A DNA stretch of 64,000 bases from Stenotrophomonas rhizophila. Its GTDB lineage: Bacteria > Pseudomonadota > Gammaproteobacteria > Xanthomonadales > Xanthomonadaceae. Positions 9,219-19,191 of the stretch are shown piece by piece (position 1 is the stretch's first letter; the number at the start of each line of letters is the position of its first letter). The stretch lies in contig NZ_RCDC01000006.1 of assembly GCF_003651185.1 (NCBI RefSeq), forward strand, positions 310,001 through 374,000, in the 5' to 3' direction. The translations under genes and the position numbers were made by a program. The notes under the pieces were generated by a model. That model did not search any database, had not been told where the DNA came from, and saw nothing but the letters and a program-made list of their open reading frames with translations.

Positions 9219-10040
9219 ATGAGTGCTGTCCCCACGCTGTATGTCGTTGCCACCCCGATCGGCAACCTCGCCGATCTGACCCCGCGCGCGCAGGACGTGC
9301 TGCGTTCGGTGGCCGCGATCTGCGCCGAGGACACCCGCCGCAGCGGCCAGCTGTTGGCCCACTTCGGCATCCAGCAGCCGCTGGTGGCCCTGCATGACCA
9401 CAATGAAGAGGCGTTGTCGCAGCGGATCGTGGCGCGCCTGCTGGCGGGCGAGTCGCTGGCGCTGGTCAGTGATGCCGGCACCCCGCTGGTCAGCGACCCG
9501 GGCTACCGCCTGGTCCGCGCCGCGCGCGAAGCCGGGATCAAGGTCAGCCCGATTCCCGGCGCCTGTGCGGCGATCGCCGCACTCAGCGTGGCCGGCCTGC
9601 CCAGCGACCGCTTCACGTTCGAAGGCTTTCTGCCGGCCAAGGCGTCCGGCCGCCGCGAGCGGCTGCATGCGCTGGCCGGTGAAACCCGCACGCTGGTGTT
9701 CTACGAATCCTCGCACCGGATCACCGAATCGCTGGCGGACATGGTCGCCGCGTTCGGGCCCGAGCGGCCCGCGGTGCTGGCGCGTGAGCTGACCAAGCTG
9801 TTCGAGACCGTGCTGGATGGCGATCTGGCCTCGCTGCTGCAGCAGGTCGAGGCGGACGACAACCAGCGCAAGGGCGAGTTCGTGGTGATGGTGCAGGGCG
9901 CGGCCGACGATGAGGAGGCTCAGCTGGTTCAGGGCCGGCGCCTGTACGCCAAGCTGAGCGAGCACCTGCCGCCCTCGACCGCAGCCAAGCTGGCGGCGGA
10001 AATCACCGGTGCCCCGCGCAAGGCGTTGTACGGCGGGTAA
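9219..10040 (+). CDS. rsmI: 16S rRNA (cytidine1402-2'-O)-methyltransferase
   Basis: SAM-dependent ribose methylase acting on C1402 of 16S rRNA in the P-site. The 273-residue protein starts MSAVPTLYVVATPIGNLADL at an ATG preceded by GGAAG. Other family motifs are AAICAEDTRRSGQLL, LVSDAGTPLVSDPGYRLV, PIPGACAAIAALSVAGLP and FYESSHRITESL. The tetrapyrrole-methylase fold is therefore intact. It is divergent from the LpoA-like gene with about 80 bases between starts, and is followed by the RNase P RNA gene. Confidence 0.95.
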   Translation: MSAVPTLYVVATPIGNLADLTPRAQDVLRSVAAICAEDTRRSGQLLAHFGIQQPLVALHDHNEEALSQRIVARLLAGESLALVSDAGTPLVSDPGYRLVRAAREAGIKVSPIPGACAAIAALSVAGLPSDRFTFEGFLPAKASGRRERLHALAGETRTLVFYESSHRITESLADMVAAFGPERPAVLARELTKLFETVLDGDLASLLQQVEADDNQRKGEFVVMVQGAADDEEAQLVQGRRLYAKLSEHLPPSTAAKLAAEITGAPRKALYGG

Positions 10041-10073
10041 CCGCGATCGTCCTTGTTTTGTGGGACAATGCGC

Positions 10074-10430
10074 GCGGCGGAGTCGGCCAGACAGTCGCGT
10101 CATCCCTTGCGGATGCCGAGGAAAGTCCGGGCTCCACAGGGCAAGGTGCCAGGTAACGCCTGGGCGGCGCGAGCCGACGGAAAGTGCAACAGAAAGATAC
10201 CGCCTACGTTCCCTTCGGGGAGCCGGTAAGGGTGAAATGGTGCGGTAAGAGCGCACCGCGAGTCTGGTAACAGACCGGCACGGCAAACCCCACCTGGAGC
10301 AAGACCAAATAGGGACCTAATGGCGTGGCCCGCGTCGGGTCCGGGTAGGTTGCTTGAGCGCTGCGGTGACGCAGCGCCTAGAAGAATGACTGTCCACGAC
10401 AAAACCCGGCTTATCGGCCGGCTCCGCCGC
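10074..10430 (+). ncRNA. rnpB: RNase P RNA (type A)
   Basis: The ribozyme subunit that removes 5' leaders from tRNA precursors. Conserved segments appear in order: CCAGACAGTCGC, GAGGAAAGTCCGGGCTCC, CAGGGCAAGGTGCCAGGTAA, GGTAAGGGTGAAA, GTGCGGTAAGAGCGCACCG, ACCAAATAGGG, GTAGGTTGCTTGAGC and GAATGACTGTCCACGACA. The ends pair as helix P1: GCGGCGGAG at 10074-10082 with CTCCGCCGC at 10422-10430. The length of about 357 bases matches bacterial type A molecules. Confidence 0.98.
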
Positions 10431-10546
10431 TTTTTTCGCGGACTCGCGAAAAAAGCCCCAAGGTTTGCAGCGCAAACCTTGGGCCCCGGGCTACCAGCCT
10501 CCAATTCCCCGCGCCTGACGGCGCGCCCCCTTTACTAAAGGGGGCT
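10430..10546. terminator. Three consecutive hairpins after rnpB
   Basis: The stretch holds three palindromes. First, GCTTTTTTCGCG/CGCGAAAAAAGC (10429-10455), with T and A runs inside the arms. Second, CAAGGTTTGC/GCAAACCTTG (10459-10481). Third, GCCCCCTTT/AAAGGGGGC (10525-10545). The first probably terminates rnpB; the third, lying between convergent rnpB and the NRDE gene, may serve both strands. The 63 bases after it, up to the NRDE stop, hold nothing else I recognise. Confidence 0.6.
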
Positions 10547-10609
10547 GTTACTCGGCTTGATTGTCCTGGGCGTTGAGTACCTGTTGATCACGGCGCTGTC
10601 CCTACCGGC

Positions 10610-11371
10610 TTAGCCGTGCGTTGCCAGCGTCGTTTCACCCACACAGACACCCTCTGCATCGAACCGCCGCTCGGTGATGAAGCCGTGGCCGGTGGCGTCC
10701 AGCACGATGATCGTGCTGGCGCGGGTGCCGTACTCGGGGCTGCGGATGAAGGGGGACGACAGCCAGCGCTCGCGCTCCAGGCCGATGCCGGTATCCGGCA
10801 GGGTGCTGTCCTCAGCGCGGGTTTCATCACGCAGGGCCTTCCACAGGGGGGCCAGATCATCGTCGCCGTGGTCCACCCACGCGCGCAGCGCTGCGTTCAA
10901 TGTCACGGTTTTCGGCCACGGCGCATCCAGCGGCCCGTTGGACATGCCATGGATGCCCGGCGCCAGCGACTGGCGGTGCAGGGGGTGGTTGCCCAGGAAC
11001 TGGCAGCTGTCGCGATCGGCCAGTAACAGATTGAAGGGGGCGAATTCGACTGCCCGCCGCGCGAGCTCGTCCGCGAACAGTGCGGCCGGCGCGGCATCAC
11101 GCAGATAGTCGGCCACCAGTGCGCCGCGGGAGGGGCCGGTCTGCCGGGCTTGCGGATCGCGGACGTTGGTCACCACCGCCATCCGCCCCGCCGGGCCGAT
11201 CCCGGCCCAGGTCCCTCCCGAGCGCAGGTCGCGGCCGGCGGCCACTCCGTCATCCGGTGCGGGCCATAGGCGCAGGGCGGCGGTCGGCCGCGCGTGGAAC
11301 TCATCGCGGTTACCGGCCATCACCAACGGCCAGCGGGGGTGGGTTTTCCAGGCAAGCGCGAGCAGACACAT
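10610..11371 (-). CDS. NRDE-domain protein (TANGO2 family)
   Basis: A 253-residue protein opening MCLLALAWKTHPRWPLVMAG followed directly by the diagnostic NRDEFHARPT. The invariant Cys2 could become the N-terminal nucleophile after Met removal, as in the Ntn-hydrolase-like fold proposed for this family. Further conserved blocks are GGTWAGIGPAGRMAVVTNVR near residue 55, HGMSNGPLDAPWPKT near 145 and EYGTRASTIIVLD near 220. The molecular function in bacteria is unsettled; eukaryotic TANGO2 has been linked to heme handling. Single gene, transcribed toward rnpB. Confidence 0.88.
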   Translation of the reverse strand: MCLLALAWKTHPRWPLVMAGNRDEFHARPTAALRLWPAPDDGVAAGRDLRSGGTWAGIGPAGRMAVVTNVRDPQARQTGPSRGALVADYLRDAAPAALFADELARRAVEFAPFNLLLADRDSCQFLGNHPLHRQSLAPGIHGMSNGPLDAPWPKTVTLNAALRAWVDHGDDDLAPLWKALRDETRAEDSTLPDTGIGLERERWLSSPFIRSPEYGTRASTIIVLDATGHGFITERRFDAEGVCVGETTLATHG

Positions 11372-11695
11372 GCCTCACAGTGTGCCGGTTCTGCGCAGCG
11401 CCGGGGCGATGGCGACCCCGTCAGGGATGAATACGGGCGGATGTTTCACGCGGTCTCCACAGGCCTGAACTTCGGCGAAATCTCAAAAAATGAGACGAAA
11501 CAGCAACTTGTGGATAAGCCTTGAACAAGTCTCTAAACATTGCTGCAAGCCCTTGATGTTCAAAGTGATTTCCCCTTCGCAAAGTTGTTGACAACCCAAT
11601 CGGCACTGCTAAGGTGGGCATCAGAGGGGAAACCGGGTTTTTTGTGGTTTTTCGTGGTTCAATGTTTCACCGGGCGAAGGAAAGGTGAAAACGTC
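11372..11695 (+). promoter_or_regulatory. dcw promoter region with candidate MraZ operator
   Basis: This gene-free stretch is noticeably richer in A/T than its surroundings. TTGACA at 11588-11593 and TAAGGT at 11610-11615 are 16 bases apart and could be the -35/-10 pair. Overlapping the start zone, GGG triplets recur at about 10-base steps (TGGGC at 11615, AGGGG at 11625, GGGTT at 11635). This resembles the TGGGN direct repeats with 5-base gaps bound by MraZ in E. coli. The ribosome site AGGTGA lies at 11683-11688. The first 200 bases contain nothing else I can name. Confidence 0.5.
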
Positions 11696-12142
11696 GTGTT
11701 TCAAGGCGAGACGGCCATCACTGTTGACGACAAAGGGCGCATGGCGGTTCCGACCGCGCATCGCGACCTTGTCGCGCGTGTGAGCAACAACCGTCTGGTC
11801 CTGACCTACAACCCGTTCGAGTCCGGCTGCCTCTGGTTGTACGCCGAACAGGAATGGGAACGCGTCCGTGATGACGTCATGTCCAAGCCCAACACACAGC
11901 GCGTCGTGCGCCTCCTGCAACAGAAGCTGGTCGGTTCGGCCGCGCATCTGGAGTTGGACGGCAACGGCCGCATCAGTATTCCCGCCAGCCACCGTGGTGC
12001 CGTTGGCATTGAAAAGAAGGCGGTGCTGCTCGGTATGGGCGACAAATTCGAATTGTGGAGCGAGCAGGCTCATCGCGCGTTGATCCAGCAGACGTTGTCT
12101 GACGAGGATCTCGGCGATGGGTTGCTCGACCTGAAGTTGTGA
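11696..12142 (+). CDS. mraZ: Transcriptional regulator MraZ
   Basis: First gene of the division/cell-wall cluster and a DNA-binding repressor of its own promoter. The 148-residue protein begins at GTG 11696 ([19 protein letters not shown]), 7 bases after AGGTGA. It contains the two AbrB-like swapped-hairpin repeats: [16 protein letters not shown] at residues 10-25 and [18 protein letters not shown] near 90. The D-x-x-G-R and P-x-x-x-R residues of both repeats are kept. The stop overlaps the rsmH start as GTGA. Confidence 0.95.
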   Translation: MFQGETAITVDDKGRMAVPTAHRDLVARVSNNRLVLTYNPFESGCLWLYAEQEWERVRDDVMSKPNTQRVVRLLQQKLVGSAAHLELDGNGRISIPASHRGAVGIEKKAVLLGMGDKFELWSEQAHRALIQQTLSDEDLGDGLLDLKL

Positions 12143-13125
12143 GCCGGGGTGCCCGGATGCGCGGAGCAGCGCAGACCGGTCACCTTCCGGTGTCGCAGCC
12201 GCCGGCAGGCCACCTGCCGGTCCTGTACACGCAGGTCCTGGACGGCCTGAAGGTGATCGAAAACGGAGTGTATCTCGATGGCACGTTTGGTCGTGGCGGT
12301 CACGCCCGCGGCGTGCTCGAGCAACTCGGTCCTGGAGGCCGGCTGCTGGTCATGGACAAGGATCCGGAGGCGATTGCGGTAGCCGAGCGTGATTTCGCGC
12401 CGGACCCGCGCGTCTCGATCTTCCGTGGCAGCTTTGCTGATCTGCTGCACTGGGAGGCCACCGCGCAGGGCCTGGATGGCGTGCTGTTCGACCTGGGCGT
12501 GTCCTCGCCCCAGCTGGATGTCGCCGAGCGCGGTTTCAGCTTCGGCAAGGACGGCCCGCTGGACATGCGCATGGATCCGGACAGCGGTGAAAGCGCGGCG
12601 CAGTGGCTCAACCGTGTTGAAGAGCGCGAGCTGATGGACGTGCTGTGGACCTACGGCGAAGAGCGCCAGGGTCGCCGCATCGCCAAGGCCATCGTCGCCC
12701 GCCGCGACAAGCAACCCTTCACCCGCACCGCCGAGCTGGCGGAGTTGATCGCCTCGGTGATGCCGCGTGGCAAGGACAAGATCCACCCGGCCACGCGCAG
12801 CTTCCAGGCGATCCGCATCCATATCAACCGCGAACTGGCCGACCTTGAGGCCGGCCTGGACGCGGCACTGGCACGCCTCAAGCCCGGTGGCCGGCTGGCG
12901 GTGATCAGCTTCCATTCGCTGGAAGACCGCATCGTCAAGCAGTTCATGAACCGCTACGCCAAGGCACCGCCGAGCAACCGCCGGTTGCCGGAGCTGGCTG
13001 CGTTCGTGCCGACGCTGGACCTGCACGGTGGCGCCATCAAGGCCGAAGACGACGAGCTGGCAGTCAATCCGCGCTCGCGCAGCGCCGTACTGCGTGTCGC
13101 CGAAAAGCGCGAGGTGGCTGGATGA
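12139..13125 (+). CDS. rsmH: 16S rRNA (cytosine1402-N4)-methyltransferase
   Basis: Methylates N4 of C1402 in 16S rRNA, the same nucleotide whose ribose is methylated by RsmI encoded 2 kb upstream. SAM-binding motif [16 protein letters not shown] near residue 45; others are [44 protein letters not shown] block ([16 protein letters not shown]) and [14 protein letters not shown]. The start is GTG at 12139 overlapping mraZ; an ATG at 12157 would remove six residues and is equally plausible. It is 328 residues and overlaps ftsL by 4 bases. Confidence 0.95.
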   Translation: MSRGARMRGAAQTGHLPVSQPPAGHLPVLYTQVLDGLKVIENGVYLDGTFGRGGHARGVLEQLGPGGRLLVMDKDPEAIAVAERDFAPDPRVSIFRGSFADLLHWEATAQGLDGVLFDLGVSSPQLDVAERGFSFGKDGPLDMRMDPDSGESAAQWLNRVEERELMDVLWTYGEERQGRRIAKAIVARRDKQPFTRTAELAELIASVMPRGKDKIHPATRSFQAIRIHINRELADLEAGLDAALARLKPGGRLAVISFHSLEDRIVKQFMNRYAKAPPSNRRLPELAAFVPTLDLHGGAIKAEDDELAVNPRSRSAVLRVAEKREVAG

Positions 13126-13385
13126 GCCGCCTGCTGTTGATCGTGCTGCTGGCCTGCACCGTCGCCTCGGCGATCGGTGTGGTGTTCATGCGCCATCGCC
13201 ACCGCCAGACCTTCGTGGAGCTGTCCCGGGTCGAGCGTGCGCGCGATGAGATCAACATCGAGTTCGGTCGCCTGCAGCTTGAGCAGGCCACCCTGGCCGA
13301 GGCCACCCGGGTCGACCGCGTCGCCCGCGAGCGCCTGGGCATGAAGTTTCCCGAAGCGGCCGATGTCGTGGTGATCCGGCCATGA
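13122..13385 (+). CDS. ftsL: Cell division protein FtsL
   Basis: A small bitopic inner-membrane protein of 87 residues that joins FtsB and FtsQ in the divisome. Residues 1-22 ([20 protein letters not shown]) form the single transmembrane segment. It is followed by a periplasmic coiled-coil stretch rich in E, R and L ([19 protein letters not shown]) and the typical ending [15 protein letters not shown]. Short and divergent in sequence, but position between rsmH and ftsI plus this architecture make the call secure. 4-base overlaps on both sides. Confidence 0.92.
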   Translation: MSRLLLIVLLACTVASAIGVVFMRHRHRQTFVELSRVERARDEINIEFGRLQLEQATLAEATRVDRVARERLGMKFPEAADVVVIRP

Positions 13386-15226
13386 ACAAGTCCGGCCGCA
13401 ACCGTGCGCGCAACAGCTTCAACCTCCGCCAGCGCCTGAAGTGGGTGGGGCTGGCGCTCGGCCTGTGCTCGGTCTCGCTGGTCGGCCGTGCCGCCTACGT
13501 GCAGATCATCAACAGCGAGTTCTACCAACGCCAGGGCGAAGCCCGTTACCTGCGCGAACTGCCGATCAACACCTCGCGCGGCATGATCACCGACCGCAAT
13601 GGCGAGCCGGTCGCGGTGTCCACCCCGGTCGCCTCGATCTGGGTCAACCCGCAGGAACTGCTGCGTTCGCCGGACCGTATCCCCGAGCTGGCAACCGCGC
13701 TGGGCATGCCGCTGGATGAGCTGACCTCCAAGCTCTCGCAGAAGGCCGATAAAGAATTCATGTACCTGCGCCGCCGGATCAATCCGGACGACGCGGAAAA
13801 AGTGGTCGCGATGAAGATCCCGGGCGTGGCCTCGCAGCGCGAGTTCCGTCGTTTCTACCCGCAGGGTGAGGCGATGGCGCACGTGCTCGGCTTCACCAAC
13901 ATCGACGACCGCGGCCAGGAAGGGCTGGAGCTGGCCTTCGACGAATGGCTGCGCGGCAAGGCCGGCGCCAAGCGCGTGATCCGCAACCGCAAGGGCGATA
14001 CGGTGGAGAGCGATCTGCTGCGCGCCGCCGAGCCGGGCAAGGACCTCACTCTCAGCATCGACCGCCGCATCCAGTTCCTGGCCTTCAAGGAGCTGCGCAA
14101 CGCGCTGATCGAGAACAAGGCCGCGGGCGGCTCGATGGTGATCATGGATGTGGCCACCGGCGAGATCCTGGCCATGGTCAACCTGCCGACCTACAACCCC
14201 AATGCCGTCGGTGGCGCTGCGCCGGACACCCGCCGCAACCGCGCGGTGACCGATCTGGTCGAGCCGGGTTCGACCATGAAGCCGCTGACCATCGCCTCGG
14301 CGTTGCAGTCCGGCGTGGTCACCAAAGACACTACGGTGGACACCAACCCGGGCTACATGGCGCTGGGCCGCTACACGATCAAGGACGTGCCGCGGAACAA
14401 TGGCGTGCTCAACGTCACCGGCGTGATCACCCGCAGCTCGAACATCGGGGCGGCCAAGATCGCCGCCAAGATGCCGGACCAGGTCTTCTACGACCACATT
14501 CACAGCTTCGGTTATGGCGTTGCCCCGCACAGCGGCTTCCCGGGCGAATCGGCCGGCGTGCTGCCGCGCCCGGCGCGCTGGAGTGGTCCCTCCAAGACCA
14601 CCATGTCCTACGGCTACGGCCTGAATGTCAGCCCGCTGCAGATCGCGACCGCCTACTCGGCGCTGGGCAACGGCGGCAAGCTGATCGCGCCGACCTTCGT
14701 CAAGGGCCAGCGCAACGAAGGCAAGCAGATCATCGACGAGAAGATCGCCAAGGAAGTCGTGGCGATGATGGAAACCGTGGTCACCCAGGGCGGCGCCAAG
14801 CAGGCGGCGGTGCTGGGTTACCACGTGGCCGGCAAGACCGGCACCGCCCGCAAGGCCGGCCCCGGCGGTTACGAGCGTGGCCATTACAACGCGCTGTTCG
14901 CCGGCGTGGTGCCCGCCACCAACCCGCGCTTCGCCACGGTGATCGTCATCAACGACCCGCAGGGCGGCAAGTATTACGGCGGCCTGGTCTCCGCGCCGGT
15001 GTTCCACAACGTGATGGAGGGCGCGCTGCGCCTGATGGACGTGCCGCCGGACGACATCGAGTCGTGGCTGGCCGCCCAGCAGTCCGGAAAGATGGGCCAC
15101 TCGGCCTCGGTGCTGCCGATGCCGCCGCCGGAAACGGTGATCGCGCCCGATGCCGCCGCAGAATTCGATGCCGCGCTGCCCAGCGCGCACGCCACAGTGC
15201 CGCCCGCGCAGGGAGGCACGCAATGA
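13382..15226 (+). CDS. ftsI: Septal peptidoglycan transpeptidase FtsI (PBP3)
   Basis: Class B penicillin-binding protein that crosslinks septal peptidoglycan together with FtsW. Of 614 residues, about 20-45 form the membrane anchor ([15 protein letters not shown]). The non-catalytic pedestal follows ([18 protein letters not shown]). The transpeptidase active site has Ser297 in GSTMK (Lys300), the SSN triad at 352-354 and KTG at 485-487. The C-terminal 50 residues are proline/alanine-rich and variable. It overlaps ftsL and murE by 4 bases each. Confidence 0.97.
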   Translation: MNKSGRNRARNSFNLRQRLKWVGLALGLCSVSLVGRAAYVQIINSEFYQRQGEARYLRELPINTSRGMITDRNGEPVAVSTPVASIWVNPQELLRSPDRIPELATALGMPLDELTSKLSQKADKEFMYLRRRINPDDAEKVVAMKIPGVASQREFRRFYPQGEAMAHVLGFTNIDDRGQEGLELAFDEWLRGKAGAKRVIRNRKGDTVESDLLRAAEPGKDLTLSIDRRIQFLAFKELRNALIENKAAGGSMVIMDVATGEILAMVNLPTYNPNAVGGAAPDTRRNRAVTDLVEPGSTMKPLTIASALQSGVVTKDTTVDTNPGYMALGRYTIKDVPRNNGVLNVTGVITRSSNIGAAKIAAKMPDQVFYDHIHSFGYGVAPHSGFPGESAGVLPRPARWSGPSKTTMSYGYGLNVSPLQIATAYSALGNGGKLIAPTFVKGQRNEGKQIIDEKIAKEVVAMMETVVTQGGAKQAAVLGYHVAGKTGTARKAGPGGYERGHYNALFAGVVPATNPRFATVIVINDPQGGKYYGGLVSAPVFHNVMEGALRLMDVPPDDIESWLAAQQSGKMGHSASVLPMPPPETVIAPDAAAEFDAALPSAHATVPPAQGGTQ

Positions 15227-16725
15227 GCCAGATGATGTTGCTGTCGCAGTTGCTTCCCGATGTGGTGCTGAGCCACGACCCGACCATCACCGGCCTGGTG
15301 CTGGACAGCCGTGCGGTGCGCCCGGGAAATGCCTTCGTGGCGATCGCCGGCTTCGGCGCGCACGGCCTGGGCTTCGTCGATCAGGCCCGCGCCAACGGCG
15401 CCGGGGCGATCCTGTTCGAGCCGCCGGCCCCGGCCGAGCTGCCGGCCCCGGCCGATGCGATTGCCGTGCCGGGCCTGCGCCACCGCATGGGCGCGATGGC
15501 CGATCAGTTCCACGGCCACCCCTCGCGCGCGATGACGATGGTCGGGGTGACCGGCACCAACGGTAAAACCTCCACCGTGCAGTTGCTGGCCCAGGCCTGG
15601 CACCTGCTCGGCACCCGCAGCGGCAGCATCGGCACGTTGGGCGTCGGCCTTTATGGCGACGTGGTGCCGACCGGCTTCACCACGCCGCTGGTGCTGCAGA
15701 TGCATGAGGTGCTGGCGCAGCTGCGCGACGGGGGGGGCCAGGCCGTGGCGATGGAAGTCAGCTCGCACGCGCTCGATCAGGGCCGCGTGGATGCCGTGCA
15801 TTACGACGTTGCGGTGTTCACCAATCTCACCCGCGACCATCTCGACTATCACGGCGACATGGCGCAGTACGGTGCGGCCAAGGCCAAGCTGTTCCACCGC
15901 GACGGGCTCACGGCCGCCGTGGTCAACCTCGATGACAGCTTCGGCAGCGAACTGCTGCGCACCGTCGGGGAGACCGTGCGTCCGATCGGCGTGAGCTCGC
16001 GCGGTGCCGCACAGGCCACCGTACGCGCTGATTCACTGACCCTGGATGGCCGCGGCATCGCCTTCGATCTGGTCGTGGACGGTCAGCGCCACCCGGTGCA
16101 GTCGCCGCTGCTCGGCCGGTTCAATGTGGACAATCTGCTGGCCGTGGCCGGTGCGCTGTATGCGCTGGATCACGCCCCAGCCGCGATCGGCGCGCTGCTC
16201 TCGCAGCTGCAGCCGATCGCCGGGCGCATGAACCGCCTGGGCGGCGAGGGTGGCCTGCCCACCGTCGTGATCGATTACGCGCACACCCCGGATGCGCTGG
16301 AACAGGCGCTGACCAGCGTGCAGGGCCATCTGGCCGGGCGCCTGATCTGCGTGTTCGGCTGCGGCGGCGAGCGCGATACCGGCAAGCGCCCGCAGATGGC
16401 CGCCATCGCCGAGCAACACGCCGACGTGGTGATCGTCACCGACGACAATCCGCGCGGCGAAGACGGCGACGTGATCGTGGCCGACATCCTGAAGGGATTT
16501 GATGCACCCGCTGCCGTCACCGTGCAGCGCGACCGAGCCGTCGCGATCGCCACCGCGATCGGCCAGGCCGGTGCGGGCGATATCGTGCTGATCGCCGGCA
16601 AGGGTCACGAGCCCTATCAGGAGATCCACGGGGTCAAGCACACCTTCGATGACACCGAGGTGGCCGGCCGTGTGCTGGCCGCGCGCGTAGACAACGCGGG
16701 CACGCCGCGCATGGAGGCACCATGA
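15223..16725 (+). CDS. murE: UDP-MurNAc-tripeptide synthetase MurE, meso-diaminopimelate type
   Basis: Cytoplasmic ATP-dependent ligase adding meso-DAP to UDP-MurNAc-L-Ala-D-Glu. The start at 15223 ([15 protein letters not shown]) overlaps ftsI. ATP loop GTNGKT at residues 111-116; DNPR at 408-411 is the motif that selects meso-DAP over lysine. Other marks: [15 protein letters not shown] and the C-terminal [11 protein letters not shown]. 500 residues, standard length. An uninterrupted run of eight G at 15730-15737 lies inside the gene, in frame (see findings). Confidence 0.96.
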   Translation: MSQMMLLSQLLPDVVLSHDPTITGLVLDSRAVRPGNAFVAIAGFGAHGLGFVDQARANGAGAILFEPPAPAELPAPADAIAVPGLRHRMGAMADQFHGHPSRAMTMVGVTGTNGKTSTVQLLAQAWHLLGTRSGSIGTLGVGLYGDVVPTGFTTPLVLQMHEVLAQLRDGGGQAVAMEVSSHALDQGRVDAVHYDVAVFTNLTRDHLDYHGDMAQYGAAKAKLFHRDGLTAAVVNLDDSFGSELLRTVGETVRPIGVSSRGAAQATVRADSLTLDGRGIAFDLVVDGQRHPVQSPLLGRFNVDNLLAVAGALYALDHAPAAIGALLSQLQPIAGRMNRLGGEGGLPTVVIDYAHTPDALEQALTSVQGHLAGRLICVFGCGGERDTGKRPQMAAIAEQHADVVIVTDDNPRGEDGDVIVADILKGFDAPAAVTVQRDRAVAIATAIGQAGAGDIVLIAGKGHEPYQEIHGVKHTFDDTEVAGRVLAARVDNAGTPRMEAP

Positions 16726-18116
16726 AGCGCACCCCCCTGTCGCTGATCGCTCACTGGGCCGGTGGCGAGATCCATGGCGAGGATACCGCCATCGATGCCA
16801 TCAGCAATGACACCCGTACGCTCGCGCCGGGCAGCCTGTATGTGGCGCTGCGTGGCGAGCGTTTCGATGGCCATGACTTCGCGGCCGACGCGCTCGCGCG
16901 CGGTGCCTCGGCGATGCTGGTCGAGCGCCTGCTCGATGTCGCCCTGCCGCAGATCGTGGTCGCCGACAGCGAACACGCCCTGGGCCGCATTGCCGCCGGC
17001 ATGCAGCGTGACCGCGACACCGCGGTCTTCGCGATCACCGGCAGCAACGGCAAGACCAGCGTCAAGAGCCTGCTGCTGGCGATCCTGGAACAGGTGGCAC
17101 GTGACGACCGCAAGGTGGTCTACGCCAACCCGGGCAACCGCAACAACGAGATCGGCCTGCCGCTGGCAGTGCTCGATGCCCCGGAAGATGCCGACTACGC
17201 CGTCTACGAGATGGGCGCCGGCAAGCCGGGCGACATCGCCTACCTCACCGAGATCGTGCGCCCGCACTACGCGCTGGTGAACAACATCGCCCCGGCGCAT
17301 CTGGAACGCATGGGCAGCCTGCAGGGCGTGGCCACCACCAAGGGCGCGATCTACGCGGCGCTGCCTTCCGATGGCGTGGCCGTGATCAATGCCGATGACG
17401 CCTTCGGGATCTGGTTCGAGCAGCACATCGTCGGCCAGCCGCCACGCTGCCGCGTGCTGCGTTACGGCCTGGAGCACACCGCCGATGTCACCGCGCGTGC
17501 GATCCGCCCGGCCGCGCAGGGCAGCCAGTTCGTGCTGTGCACGCCCGCGGGCGATGCCGAGATCACGCTGGGCCTGCCGGGCCGGCACAACATCAGCAAC
17601 GCGCTGGCCGCTGCCTCGCTGGCGCTGGCCGCGGGCATTGCGGTGGCGCAGATCGCCGCCGGCCTGGCCCGCGCCGAGCCGGTGCCCGGCCGCCAGATCG
17701 CGCACCAGCTGCCCAGCGGCGCGGTGCTGATCGATGACAGCTACAACGCCAACCCCGGTTCGCTGGCCGCCGCCATCGATGCCCTGGCTGCCTCGAAGGA
17801 CGAGGGCTGGCTGGTACTGGGCGACATGCGCGAACTCGGCCCGGACGGCGAGGCGCTGCATGCCCAGGCAGGTCGCCGCGCCCGCGATGCCGGCCTGAAG
17901 CGGCTGTACACGCTCGGCCCGCTGAGCGCCGCCGCCTCGACCGCCTTCGGTGAAGGCGGCCAGCAGTTCCAGAGCCATCAGGCCTTGGCCACCGCGCTCG
18001 CCGCCGAACTGCATGCCGGCGTGCGCTGCCTGGTCAAGGGCTCGCGTGGCAGCGCCATGGACACGATCGTCAAAGCGCTGCTCGCGCAAGGAGAGGAAAC
18101 CCCCAATGTTGCTTGA
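16722..18116 (+). CDS. murF: UDP-MurNAc-pentapeptide synthetase MurF
   Basis: Adds D-Ala-D-Ala to UDP-MurNAc-tripeptide, the last cytoplasmic step of the peptide stem. ATP loop GSNGKT at 107-112, then [38 protein letters not shown] and [14 protein letters not shown] in family order. 464 residues. It overlaps murE by 4 bases and mraY by 11, the largest overlap of the cluster, and the mraY ribosome site AAGGAGAGG lies inside its last codons. Confidence 0.96.
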   Translation: MKRTPLSLIAHWAGGEIHGEDTAIDAISNDTRTLAPGSLYVALRGERFDGHDFAADALARGASAMLVERLLDVALPQIVVADSEHALGRIAAGMQRDRDTAVFAITGSNGKTSVKSLLLAILEQVARDDRKVVYANPGNRNNEIGLPLAVLDAPEDADYAVYEMGAGKPGDIAYLTEIVRPHYALVNNIAPAHLERMGSLQGVATTKGAIYAALPSDGVAVINADDAFGIWFEQHIVGQPPRCRVLRYGLEHTADVTARAIRPAAQGSQFVLCTPAGDAEITLGLPGRHNISNALAAASLALAAGIAVAQIAAGLARAEPVPGRQIAHQLPSGAVLIDDSYNANPGSLAAAIDALAASKDEGWLVLGDMRELGPDGEALHAQAGRRARDAGLKRLYTLGPLSAAASTAFGEGGQQFQSHQALATALAAELHAGVRCLVKGSRGSAMDTIVKALLAQGEETPNVA

Positions 18117-19191
18117 ACTGGCCCGATGGCTGCAGCAGTTGGAGAGCCTGTTCGGGCTGTTCGGCTACCTGACCCTGCGCGGCATCCTCGCGGCGCTGAC
18201 CGCCCTGTTCCTGTCGCTGTGGCTCGGCCCGGCGATGATCCGCAAGCTGGCCCAGTTCAAGGGCGGCCAGCCGATCCGTACGGATGGTCCGCAGACCCAT
18301 TTCGCCAAGGCCGGCACGCCGACCATGGGCGGCTCGCTGATCCTGCTGACGATCACGCTGTCGGTGCTGCTGTGGGCTGACCTGCGCAACCGTTACGTCT
18401 GGCTGGTGCTGGCCGTGATGCTGTGCTTCGGCGCGATCGGCTGGTACGACGACTGGATCAAGATCGTCCGCCGCGACCCGAACGGCCTGAAGTCGCGCTG
18501 GAAGTACCTGCTGCAGTCGATCTTCGGTCTGGCGGCCGGTCTGTTCCTGTTCTACACCGCCGATGTCCCGGCGGCGATGACGTTCTACATCCCGATGTTC
18601 AAATCGATCGCGCTGCCGCTGGCCGGCATCAGCTTCGTGGCCATCGCGTATTTCTGGATCGTCGGCTTCTCCAACGCGGTCAACCTGACCGACGGCCTGG
18701 ACGGGCTGGCGATCATGCCGACCGTGCTGGTCGCCTGCGCGCTGGGCGTGTTCGCCTATGCCTCGGGCAACGTGGTGTTCTCCAGCTACCTGCAGATCCC
18801 GCAGATCCCGGGCGCCGGTGAGCTGGTCATCATCTGCGCGGCGATCGCCGGCGCAGGCCTGGGCTTCCTCTGGTTCAACACCTATCCGGCCATGGTCTTC
18901 ATGGGCGATATCGGCGCGCTGGCGCTGGGTGCGGTGCTGGGCACGATCGCGGTGATCACCCGCCAGGAACTGGTGCTGGTGGTGATGGGCGGCGTGTTCG
19001 TGATCGAGACGCTGTCGGTGATGATCCAGGTCGCTTCGTTCAAGCTGACCGGCAAGCGCGTGTTCCGCATGGCGCCGATCCACCACCACTTCGAACTGAA
19101 GGGCTGGCCGGAGCCGCGCGTGATCGTGCGCTTCTGGATCATCTCCGTCGTGCTGGTCCTGATCGGCCTGGCCACGTTGAAGGTCCGCTGA
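18106..19191 (+). CDS. mraY: Phospho-N-acetylmuramoyl-pentapeptide transferase MraY
   Basis: Integral membrane enzyme that transfers phospho-MurNAc-pentapeptide to undecaprenyl phosphate, forming lipid I. The start at 18106 ([15 protein letters not shown]) follows AAGGAGAGG. About ten transmembrane helices; cytoplasmic signatures are GTPTMGG near residue 69, [19 protein letters not shown] near 115, [14 protein letters not shown] near 190, [19 protein letters not shown] near 255 and [13 protein letters not shown] near 320. 361 residues. It is directly followed by ftsW; no murD lies between them. Confidence 0.97.
   Translation: MLLELARWLQQLESLFGLFGYLTLRGILAALTALFLSLWLGPAMIRKLAQFKGGQPIRTDGPQTHFAKAGTPTMGGSLILLTITLSVLLWADLRNRYVWLVLAVMLCFGAIGWYDDWIKIVRRDPNGLKSRWKYLLQSIFGLAAGLFLFYTADVPAAMTFYIPMFKSIALPLAGISFVAIAYFWIVGFSNAVNLTDGLDGLAIMPTVLVACALGVFAYASGNVVFSSYLQIPQIPGAGELVIICAAIAGAGLGFLWFNTYPAMVFMGDIGALALGAVLGTIAVITRQELVLVVMGGVFVIETLSVMIQVASFKLTGKRVFRMAPIHHHFELKGWPEPRVIVRFWIISVVLVLIGLATLKVR

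Noticed and set aside
13064..15223. 719-codon open frame on the minus strand over ftsI
   Set aside because: Antisense shadow of ftsL-ftsI; low-complexity composition and no recognisable motif.
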